6,296 bases of DNA. It comes from Rubrivirga sp. Lineage in GTDB: Bacteria > Bacteroidota > Rhodothermia > Rhodothermales > Rubricoccaceae. The stretch spans positions 1-6,296 of the forward strand of contig JAAXJP010000692.1 of assembly GCA_012269805.1 (NCBI GenBank), given 5' to 3'. The translations under genes were made by a program, and so were the position numbers. Positions 1 through 6,295 of this stretch are shown piece after piece. The notes under the pieces are model-generated. The model was not told the origin of the DNA and did no database searches. It saw nothing but the letters and a program-made list of their open reading frames with translations. Position 1 is the first letter of the stretch, and every line of letters begins with the position of its first letter.

Positions 1-37
1 GCCCTGGCCCGGCCCCTTCCTCCCGCCCCGCTCTGCC

Positions 38-3000
38 ATGCGCTCCCGCTTCCTCCCGGCCCTGCTGGTCGCCGCGTTCCTGTTCGCGCTCGTGCCCGAG
101 GCCCAGGCCCAGTACTTCGGCCGCAACAAGGTCCGCTACGACGACTTCGACTTCCGCATCCTCGAGACCGAGCACTTCGACCTCTACTACTACGAGGGGA
201 TGGAGCAGGCCTCCCGCGACGTGGCCCGGATGGCCGAGCGGTGGTACGACCGGCTGAGCACCATCCTCGGCCACGAGTTCGACGAGCGGAAGTCGATCGT
301 GCTCTACGCCGACGACGCCGACTTCCGGCAGACGAACATCGCCAACATCGGCGAGGGCACGCAGGGCGTCACGGAGGGGGCCCGCCAGCGCGTCGTGCTC
401 CCGATGGCCGGGACGTACGCCGAGACCGACCACGTCCTCGGCCACGAGCTCGTCCACCAGTTCCAGTACGACATCTCGCAGCGGAGCGGCCGGTTCGCCC
501 AATTCGTCCGGATGCCCCTGTTCGTCATCGAGGGGATGGCCGAGTACTACTCGGTCGGCCGCGAGGACGCGCTCACGGCCATGTGGATGCGCGACGCCAT
601 CCTCCGCGACGACTTCCCGACCCTCGACGACCTCCAGCGGTCGGGGGCCTACAACGAGTACCAGTACGGCCAGCCGTTCTGGGCCTACCTCGCCGGCACC
701 TACGGCGACCAGGCCGGCGTCCAGTTTTTCCGCACGGCGCTCGAGATGCCGATCGACTCGGCCGTCGTGGCCGTGACGGGCCTCTCGCCCGAGGACTTCT
801 CGGCCCGTTGGCGCCTCGCGCTCGAGGACCAGCTCGCGCCCCCCGCCGCGGGCCGCTCCGTGCCCGGCCCCGACCGGACGGAGGAGGAGCTCGAGGCCAT
901 CGCCGAAGACCGCCGCGAGCGGGCCGAGGCGATCGCCGAGGGCGACCAGCCCGGCCGGCCGCGCTTTCTCGCCTACCCCGACTCGCTCCCGCGCCTGACC
1001 GCCCAGCGCCTCCTCGCACGAGAACGCGAGACCGGGACCATCAACATCGCCCCGCAGCTGTCGCCGGACGGGCGCTACGTGGCCTACCTCTCGGAGCTCG
1101 ACCTGTTCGGCATCGACCTGTTCCTGGCCGACGCCGAGACGGGCGAGGTCCTGACCAAGCTCGAGAGCGCCACGACCGACCCGCACCTCGACGCGCTCCG
1201 CTTTATCGAGAGCGCGGGCACCTGGAGCCCCGACGGCACCCAGTTCGCCTACGTCGTGTTCGCCGGCGGCGACAACGAGATCGCCCTCCTCGACGTCGAC
1301 CGCCGCGACGTCGTCCGCCGCCTCGCGGTCGAGGGGATCGGCGCGATCAAGGACCCATCGTGGAGCCCCGACGGGACGCGCATCGCGTTTGCCGGCGTCA
1401 AGGGCGGGATCACCGACCTCTACGTGGTCGAGCTCGCGTCGGGCGCGGTCACCCAGCTGACGAACGACCGGTTCTCGGACCTCCAGCCGGCCTGGAGCCC
1501 CGACGGCTCGCGCATCGCGTTCGCGACCGACCGCGGGGCCGGGACCGACTTCGTCCGCCTCACCTTCTCGCCGATGCAGCTCGCGCTGTACGACCTCGAG
1601 AGCCAGACGATCGAGACGCTCGACGTGTTCGCGGACGTCAAGCACATCAACCCGGCCTGGGCGCCGGACGGCGAGAGCCTCTACTTCATCTCCGACCGCG
1701 GCGGGTTCAACGACGTCTACCGCCTCGACGTGGCCTCGGGCGAGGCCTACCAGGTGACGAACCTCGCCACGGGCGTCTCCGGCATCGCCGACCTCTCGCC
1801 GGCCCTCTCGGTCGCCGAGCAGACCGGGAACCTGGCGTACTCGGTCTTCGAGGGCCAGCGGTACTCGGTCTACCGCACCGAGGCGGCCGACGCCGCCGGG
1901 ACGCCGGTCCGCGAGACGATCGCGAGCGCCTCCGCCGACATCCTCCCGCCGGAGGACGCCTACGCCCGGTCCGTCGTCCAGACCTACCTCGCCGACGCGA
2001 CCGGCGGCCTCCCCGAGGCGACGACGTTCCCGACGCGCGACTACAGCCCGAAGCTCTCGCTCGACTACATCAGCCAGCCCCAGGTGGGCGTCGGCACGGA
2101 CCCGTACTACAACTCGGGCTTCGGCATCTCGGGCGGCATCTCGTTCCTGTTCTCCGACCAACTGAGCGACAACGTCCTCGGGCTTGCGGTCGCCGCGCAG
2201 GGCACGTTCAAGGACATCGGCGGGCAGGCGCTCTACCTCAACCGCGGCGGGCGGCTGACCTACGGGGCGATCGCGGGCCACATCCCGTACCTCCAGGTGT
2301 TCTACGACCGGCCGCCGCTCGAGGAGCCCGACGAGGTCAACCCCATCGGGTTCACGCGGTACTACTACCGGACGTACGTGACGCAGGCCTCGGGCCTCGC
2401 CTCGTACCCGCTCAACCAGAGTCAGCGGTTCGAGGCCGAGCTCGGGTACCGCCGCCTCGGCTACGACGTCGAGTACGACGCGTACGTCCAGACCGGCGCC
2501 GGGTGCTGCGGGATCGAGCGGCGCGAGCTCGACTCGTTCTCGATCGACCCGCTCCACCTCGGGCAGGCCGGCGTGGCCTACGTCGGGGACACGTCGCTCT
2601 TCGGGTTCACCTCGCCCATCCGCGGCACGCGCTACCGCCTCGGGGCCGACCTCACGGCCGGCTCGCTCATCTTCGGCTCGGTCACGGCCGACGCGCGGAC
2701 GTACCTCTTCACGCGCCCGCCGATCCTCCCGCGCCGCGCGCCGGTCACGCTGGCCGCCCGCGTGCTCCACTTCGGCCGCTACGGCGAGGACGCCGAGTCC
2801 GGCCGCCTCACGCCGATCTTGCTCGGCAACCCCCAGCTCGTCCGCGGCTACAACCCACGGTCGTTCGACACGAACGAGACGTTCGGCGCCTTCGTCGACC
2901 GGATCTACGGCAGCCGCCTCGCCATGGCCTCCGTCGAGGCCCGGCTCCCGCTCCTCGGCGTCCCCCAGCTCGGGCTGATCAGCTTCCCGTACCTCCCGAC

Positions 3001-3298
3001 GGAGCTCGTCTTCTTCGCCGACGCGGGCATCGCGTGGGGCGAGGCCCCGTACTTCGGGATCTCGGGCGCGCCGGTCGGGGCCGAGGGGCTCATCTGCGAC
3101 GTCGAGGTCGTCTGCTACGGCTCGAACCTGGGCGACCAGAAGCCGATCTTCTCGGCCGGCGTCTCGGCGCGCGTCAACCTGCTCGGCGCCATCATCCTCG
3201 AACCGTACTACGCCCTCCCGTTCTCGCGCTGGGAGGTCGAGGGCGACGTGACGCCGGGCCGCGGCGTCTTCGGGGTGAACATCTCGCCGGGCTGGTAA
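38..3298 (+). CDS. Secreted zinc-peptidase / TolB-like propeller / Omp85-type outer-membrane barrel fusion protein
   Basis: Seen: 1086 residues. A Sec signal peptide covers residues 1-24 (MRSRF, hydrophobic core, cleavage after AQA before Gln25). Residues about 33-265 look like a peptidase-MA/gluzincin domain, with zinc motif HELVH at 136-140 and EGMAEY at 165-170, where Glu165 is the likely third zinc ligand. A charged linker (about 268-312) follows. The PD40/TolB-like propeller spans about 335-615, with SPDG or APDG turns at 342, 397, 443, 487 and 542 plus a degenerate sixth blade. From about 668 to the end lies a barrel rich in alternating aromatic strands, with the Omp85 loop-6 signature VRGY at 935-938 and terminal Trp1086 as in an outer-membrane beta-signal. 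No POTRA repeats are recognised. Known: PD40 plus Omp85-barrel proteins recur in Bacteroidota, Gemmatimonadota and Acidobacteriota and are mostly uncharacterised. Inferred: a propeller and protease in the periplasm tethered to an outer-membrane barrel, acting in protein processing, insertion or export. The ATG start is chosen because the signal peptide begins there; no Shine-Dalgarno motif is visible. Domain calls are confident; the biological role is not. Confidence 0.93.
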   Translation: MRSRFLPALLVAAFLFALVPEAQAQYFGRNKVRYDDFDFRILETEHFDLYYYEGMEQASRDVARMAERWYDRLSTILGHEFDERKSIVLYADDADFRQTNIANIGEGTQGVTEGARQRVVLPMAGTYAETDHVLGHELVHQFQYDISQRSGRFAQFVRMPLFVIEGMAEYYSVGREDALTAMWMRDAILRDDFPTLDDLQRSGAYNEYQYGQPFWAYLAGTYGDQAGVQFFRTALEMPIDSAVVAVTGLSPEDFSARWRLALEDQLAPPAAGRSVPGPDRTEEELEAIAEDRRERAEAIAEGDQPGRPRFLAYPDSLPRLTAQRLLARERETGTINIAPQLSPDGRYVAYLSELDLFGIDLFLADAETGEVLTKLESATTDPHLDALRFIESAGTWSPDGTQFAYVVFAGGDNEIALLDVDRRDVVRRLAVEGIGAIKDPSWSPDGTRIAFAGVKGGITDLYVVELASGAVTQLTNDRFSDLQPAWSPDGSRIAFATDRGAGTDFVRLTFSPMQLALYDLESQTIETLDVFADVKHINPAWAPDGESLYFISDRGGFNDVYRLDVASGEAYQVTNLATGVSGIADLSPALSVAEQTGNLAYSVFEGQRYSVYRTEAADAAGTPVRETIASASADILPPEDAYARSVVQTYLADATGGLPEATTFPTRDYSPKLSLDYISQPQVGVGTDPYYNSGFGISGGISFLFSDQLSDNVLGLAVAAQGTFKDIGGQALYLNRGGRLTYGAIAGHIPYLQVFYDRPPLEEPDEVNPIGFTRYYYRTYVTQASGLASYPLNQSQRFEAELGYRRLGYDVEYDAYVQTGAGCCGIERRELDSFSIDPLHLGQAGVAYVGDTSLFGFTSPIRGTRYRLGADLTAGSLIFGSVTADARTYLFTRPPILPRRAPVTLAARVLHFGRYGEDAESGRLTPILLGNPQLVRGYNPRSFDTNETFGAFVDRIYGSRLAMASVEARLPLLGVPQLGLISFPYLPTELVFFADAGIAWGEAPYFGISGAPVGAEGLICDVEVVCYGSNLGDQKPIFSAGVSARVNLLGAIILEPYYALPFSRWEVEGDVTPGRGVFGVNISPGW
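1049..1735 (+). repeat. Tandem PD40 (beta-propeller blade) coding repeats
   Basis: Five blades of the propeller in the first gene are visible as degenerate tandem repeats. The 14-base core TGGAGCCCCGACGG occurs identically at 1223, 1361 and 1493, and diverged copies cover the first blade (near 1061) and the fifth (near 1658). The copies at 1361 and 1493 stay similar over about 30 bases (both continue to a GCGCATCGCGTT stretch). Spacing is 138, 132 and then 165 bases, i.e. 46, 44 and 55 codons. The last interval carries an insertion of roughly 11 residues around residues 501-512. The near-identity of blades 3 and 4 suggests recent duplication or strong codon constraint. Confidence 0.8.
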
Positions 3299-3319
3299 CG
3301 GGTGAAGAGTGGGGGTCGA

Positions 3320-3347
3320 GGGGTGGCGGGCGCGCGCCCGTCACCCC
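3320..3347 (+). terminator. Strong GC inverted repeat between the outer-membrane gene and pyrD (candidate terminator or leader hairpin)
   Basis: The left arm GGGGTGGCGGGCGC pairs with the right arm GCGCCCGTCACCCC: 14-base arms with a single G.U position, the innermost GCGC necessarily forming the loop in RNA. It lies 21 bases after the TAA of the upstream gene and ends 19 bases before the pyrD ATG. It is the strongest inverted repeat noticed in the window and almost the only non-coding DNA. No run of T follows (the next bases are GCGGCGGTACC), so it is not a classical intrinsic terminator. It could end the upstream transcript in a GC-rich genome, act in the pyrD leader, or stabilise a 3' end. 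Confidence 0.5.
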
Positions 3348-3366
3348 GCGGCGGTACCCTTCCGGC

Positions 3367-4461
3367 ATGTACCGCCTGCTCCGCCCGCTGCTGTTACGTC
3401 TCGACGCCGCGGCCGCGCCCGGGTGGGGCGTCCGGGCCGCCCGCCTCGGGCAGGCGGCCGGAGGGGTCACGCGCGCCCTCTTCCCCCGCGCCGACGCCCG
3501 CCTCGCGCAGACGGCGTGGGGCCTCCGGTTCGCATCGCCGGTCGGGCTGGCGGCCGGGTTCGACAAGAACGCCGCGCTCGTCCCCTTCTGGGCGGACCTC
3601 GGCCTCGGATTCGCCGAGGTCGGCTCGGTGAGCGCGCAGCCCTCCACCGGCAACCCGAAGCCGCGCGCGTTCCGCCTGCCCGCCGACCGCGCGCTCGTCA
3701 ACCGGATGGGGCTGAACAACGACGGCGCGGAGGCCGTCGCTCGGCGCCTCGCCCAGACCCAGCGCCCCCGCGACTTCGTCCTCGGCGTCAACGTCGCCAA
3801 GACGCACAGCCCCGACATCCTCGGCGAGGCGGGCGTCGACGACTTCCGCCTGTCGGTCCGGGCGCTCCTTCCGCACGCCGACTACCTCGCGCTCAACGTG
3901 TCGTGCCCCAACACGGCCGAGGGCAAGACGTTCGAAACGCCGGACGCGCTCGACGCGCTCCTCTCCGCCGTGATGGCCGAGGTCCGGGCCGCGCAGGAGG
4001 CGCCGCCGACGCTCGTCAAGCTCTCGCCCCCCGCCGTCGGTGGCGTGGACACGGGCGCCGTCGACGAGCTCGTCCGGATCAGCCTCGACCACGGCATCGC
4101 GGGCTTTATCGCGACGAACACGGCCTCCGACCGGGCCGGCCTCGCCACCGAGGCGGAGCGGCTCGACGCCATCGGGCGCGGCGGCCTCAGCGGGCGCCCG
4201 CTCGCCGACCGCGCGACGGCGCTCGTCCGCCACCTCTACCGGACGACCGGCGGCACCGTGCCACTCGTCGGCGTCGGCGGGGTCGACTCGGCGGAGGCGG
4301 CCTACCGGCGCATCCGGGCCGGCGCGACGCTCGTCCAGGTCTACACCGGGCTCGTCTACGAAGGGCCCGGCCTCGTCGGGCGGGTCCACCGCGGGCTCGT
4401 CCGGCTCCTCGACCGCGACGGCCTCGGCACGCTCGCCGAGGCGGTCGGCGCCGACGCTTAG
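3367..4461 (+). CDS. pyrD: Dihydroorotate dehydrogenase, class 2 (quinone) type, with cysteine at the catalytic-base position
   Basis: Oxidises dihydroorotate to orotate in de novo pyrimidine synthesis; class 2 enzymes use FMN and pass electrons to membrane quinone. Seen: 364 residues, normal for class 2, with the amphipathic N-terminal extension (MYRLLRPLLLRLD). FMN and substrate motifs appear in the expected order: GLAAGFDKNA (Lys67), GNPKPRAFRLP, NRMGLNN (112-118), GVNVAK (140-145), LNVSCPNT (176-183), Lys218, ATNT (249-252), GGLSGRPL (272-279), VGVGGVDS (301-308) and YTG (326-328). The end, GLGTLAEAVGADA, resembles the C-terminus of the human enzyme, so the gene is complete. Oddities: the catalytic-base residue is Cys180, where class 2 enzymes have Ser; it is the only cysteine in the protein. 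The following loop reads AEGKTFE rather than the usual PGLR, and the quinone-site His of the LDPExAH motif is missing (LDAAAAP). The ATG at 3367 is the only plausible start in the gap; the frame is open far upstream but has no usable start there. No Shine-Dalgarno motif is seen. Confidence 0.96.
   Translation: MYRLLRPLLLRLDAAAAPGWGVRAARLGQAAGGVTRALFPRADARLAQTAWGLRFASPVGLAAGFDKNAALVPFWADLGLGFAEVGSVSAQPSTGNPKPRAFRLPADRALVNRMGLNNDGAEAVARRLAQTQRPRDFVLGVNVAKTHSPDILGEAGVDDFRLSVRALLPHADYLALNVSCPNTAEGKTFETPDALDALLSAVMAEVRAAQEAPPTLVKLSPPAVGGVDTGAVDELVRISLDHGIAGFIATNTASDRAGLATEAERLDAIGRGGLSGRPLADRATALVRHLYRTTGGTVPLVGVGGVDSAEAAYRRIRAGATLVQVYTGLVYEGPGLVGRVHRGLVRLLDRDGLGTLAEAVGADA
4458..4461. other. Tail-to-tail stop codon overlap (TTAG)
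   Basis: The four bases TTAG contain the TAG stop of pyrD on the plus strand (4459-4461) and, read on the minus strand, the TAA stop of the GH3 gene (complement of TTA at 4458-4460). There is therefore no intergenic space for a dedicated terminator between these convergent genes. Confidence 0.97.
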
Positions 4462-6242
4462 AGGCCCGGGACGTCGACGGGCAGGCGGCCCGTCGGTTCG
4501 ACCCGGCCGCGGAGGACGTCGGCGACGGCGGAGGCCGTCCGCGTCGTCTCGTCGTAGGCCACGACCACGCCCGCCTCGGGCGGCGCGAGGGCGGCGGCGT
4601 ACGGGCTGCCGAGGACGGCGACGACGACCGGCGTGCCGGTCTGGCGGATCGCCTCGACGACGCGCTGCTGGGCGTCCGTGAGCCGCGGCGGGAGCCGCAT
4701 CCCCACACGGAGGTGCATCGCGATCACGGCGACGTCGGCCGTGCGGGCGGCCGAGACGGCGGTGCGCTGCCCGCCACCCCGCGACGACACGCGGACGTGG
4801 CGGTCGGGGTCGAGGTCGCGCTCCAGCCGCGCCATCGGGCGCGAGGCGTCGAAGTTGCCCATCTGGACGAGCGCCACGCGCTGGCCGGGCCGGATCGGGA
4901 GCGGGCCGGGGCGGACGCGCGTCACGGCGGCCCGCGTGAGGGCGTCGGCGAAGGCGGCCCCCCGCACCTCGGTGAGCATCCGGTCGAGGCGGGCGCGGTC
5001 GGGCGCCGGGGCCGTGTGGAGGCCGAGGCGAGCCTTCGCCCGGAGCACCCGCCGGGCGCTCTCGTCCACGCGCGCGAGCGGGAGGTCGCCGCTCTCGACG
5101 GCCTCGACCACGTAGCGGATCGCCCGCCGCGGCGACGTCTCGTTGAGCACGACGTCGGCGCCGGCCTTGAGCGGCAACACGGCCCGGTCGCGCGGGCCGT
5201 ATCGGTCGCGGACGGCCGCCATGTTCATAGCGTCGGTCGTGACGAGCCCGTCGTAGCCGAGGCTGTCGCGGAGAACGTCCGAGAGCGCGACGCGGCTGAA
5301 CGTGGCCGGCGTGGCCGCGTCGTCGAGCGCGCGCGCCCAGAGGTGGGTCGACATGACGAACCCGGGCTCGGCCTCGAGCGCGACGCGGTACGGGGCGAGT
5401 TCCGTCTGCCAGAGGCTCCGCCAGTCGCCCGGGACGGCGGCGAAGTCGACGTGCGTGTCGGTGTCGGTGTTGCCGTGGCCCGGGAAGTGCTTGAGCGTGG
5501 CGAGGACGCCGTTCGCCTGCGCCCCGCGGACGTAGGCCGCCGCGAGCTCGCCCACGCGCTCCGGGTCCTCCCCGAACGACCGCGTGTTGATGATCGGGTT
5601 GAGCGGGTTGTTGTTGACGTCGGCGACCGGCGCGAAGAGCACGTTGACGCCCTGAGCGCGTGCCTCGAGCGCCGTCACGGCCCCGCCCACCTCGGCGAGG
5701 TCCTCGCGGTCGGCCGCGCCGTAGGCCATGGCCGCCGGGAGCTCCGTAAAGTTGGACCGCGCCGTCCCGACGCCCCACTCGTAGTCGGCCGAGAAAAAGA
5801 GCGGGACGTCGGCGCGGCGCTGGAGGCGGTTCGTGACGGCGAGGACCTCGCGCGGCGGCGTCCGCCGGAACACGTGGAACCCGCCGACCCCCATCCGCGC
5901 CAGCCCGTCGGGGTCGCGGACGGCGCCGAGCTCGACGATGAACAGCTGGGCCACCTTCTCCTCCAGCGACATCTCGGCGAGGCGGGCGTCGGCCCAGGCC
6001 TCCGCCTCGGCGGCGGACACGCCCCGGGGCGCCTCGAAGCCCGCGTACGGCGCCAGCAGCGAGTCGACCTGCGACGCGCGGCGGGCCGTGGCGAGCGAGT
6101 CGGCCGTGAGCGAGTCGGCCACGGCGGCGAGGCTGTCGGCGCGGGCCTCGGCCGCCTCCGCCCGGTCCGCGGTGACGCCGAGGCCGAGCGCGCCGGACAC
6201 GCCGGCGAGGAGGGCTACGCCGAGGGCGAGGGCGCTGCGCAT
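4458..6242 (-). CDS. Secreted glycoside hydrolase family 3 beta-N-acetylglucosaminidase (NagZ type)
   Basis: Predicted to release terminal N-acetylglucosamine from peptidoglycan fragments or chito-oligosaccharides. Seen: 594 residues; a signal peptide over about 1-30 (MRSALALGVALLAGVSGALG, ending AEA) with no lipobox cysteine, so periplasmic or exported rather than cytoplasmic like enterobacterial NagZ. Then an Ala/Asp/Ser/Leu-rich linker (31-63), the GH3 N-terminal barrel (about 85-405) and the GH3 C-terminal alpha/beta domain (about 430-594). The NagZ hallmark KHFPGHG is at 251-257 with loop NTDTDTH (258-264), giving the Asp262-His264 acid/base dyad known from Bacillus NagZ. The nucleophile is Asp337 in VTTDAMNM. 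GEDP (224-227) and STHLWARALD (298-307) also fit. The protein has no cysteine. It ends at GRLPVDVPGL, a little shorter than relatives that continue with a Tyr/Gly-rich tail, and it lacks the fused beta-lactamase-like domain found in many Bacteroidota homologues. The ATG is chosen because the signal peptide begins there; upstream is C-rich with no Shine-Dalgarno motif. Substrate (muropeptide or chitin) cannot be decided from sequence. Confidence 0.94.
   Translation of the reverse strand: MRSALALGVALLAGVSGALGLGVTADRAEAAEARADSLAAVADSLTADSLATARRASQVDSLLAPYAGFEAPRGVSAAEAEAWADARLAEMSLEEKVAQLFIVELGAVRDPDGLARMGVGGFHVFRRTPPREVLAVTNRLQRRADVPLFFSADYEWGVGTARSNFTELPAAMAYGAADREDLAEVGGAVTALEARAQGVNVLFAPVADVNNNPLNPIINTRSFGEDPERVGELAAAYVRGAQANGVLATLKHFPGHGNTDTDTHVDFAAVPGDWRSLWQTELAPYRVALEAEPGFVMSTHLWARALDDAATPATFSRVALSDVLRDSLGYDGLVTTDAMNMAAVRDRYGPRDRAVLPLKAGADVVLNETSPRRAIRYVVEAVESGDLPLARVDESARRVLRAKARLGLHTAPAPDRARLDRMLTEVRGAAFADALTRAAVTRVRPGPLPIRPGQRVALVQMGNFDASRPMARLERDLDPDRHVRVSSRGGGQRTAVSAARTADVAVIAMHLRVGMRLPPRLTDAQQRVVEAIRQTGTPVVVAVLGSPYAAALAPPEAGVVVAYDETTRTASAVADVLRGRVEPTGRLPVDVPGL
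4475..4495 (+). terminator. Weak candidate stem-loop just past the pyrD stop, inside GH3 coding sequence
   Basis: Arms CGACGGGC (4475-4482) and GCCCGTCG (4488-4495) pair perfectly around a 5-base loop, beginning 14 bases after the pyrD stop. No T run follows. On the minus strand the same bases encode the conserved PTGRLPVD segment of the GH3 protein, so the symmetry may be a by-product of GC-rich codons. It is noted because no other termination site for pyrD is visible. Confidence 0.25.
6093..6120 (-). repeat. 13-base direct repeat encoding ADSL(T/A) units
   Basis: GAGCGAGTCGGCC occurs at 6093-6105 and again at 6108-6120, a 15-base period. On the minus strand this encodes ADSLT-ADSLA at residues 42-51 of the GH3 protein, part of a longer run with Asp-Ser-Leu at 36, 43, 48 and 60. 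The segment lies between the signal peptide and the catalytic domain and looks like a helical or flexible spacer that grew by small tandem duplication. Confidence 0.7.
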
Positions 6243-6278
6243 GCGGGGGGGACGTCTGCGGGGCCGGTCTCTTCGCGG

Positions 6279-6295
6279 GGTCGGCGCCGCCGACC
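6279..6295. repeat. Short inverted repeat upstream of the GH3 gene
   Basis: GGTCGGC (6279-6285) and GCCGACC (6289-6295) form 7-base arms around a GCC spacer, about 37 bases upstream of the GH3 ATG on the minus strand and touching the window edge. It could be a 5' leader hairpin, an operator-like site or the terminator of a gene beyond the window. In DNA this GC-rich it could also be chance. No promoter could be recognised in 6243-6296. Confidence 0.3.

Noticed and set aside
241..3366. The pyrD reading frame stays open for about 3.1 kb upstream through the whole outer-membrane gene, which could be read as a 1406-residue overlapping protein.
   Set aside because: The extension is Arg/Pro/Gly-rich low-complexity sequence, as expected when a GC-rich gene is read in a wrong frame where stops are rare. 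It has no domain, and the real PyrD N-terminus starts cleanly at the ATG at 3367.
3192..3818. Minus-strand open frame across the intergenic gap between the outer-membrane gene and pyrD.
   Set aside because: Basic, Ser/Arg/Pro-rich product with no motif, antisense to two strong genes; no support as a real gene.
4444..4455. Perfect 12-base palindrome GTCGGCGCCGAC at the end of pyrD.
   Set aside because: It encodes the conserved Val-Gly-Ala-Asp end of PyrD in GC-rich codons, has no loop, and short palindromes of this kind are frequent in such DNA.
3394..5778. A 794-codon open frame on the minus strand spanning the antisense of pyrD and part of the GH3 gene.
   Set aside because: It overlaps two well-supported genes in other frames, has Arg/Gly/Ala-rich composition and no recognisable motif; it is a GC-driven shadow frame.
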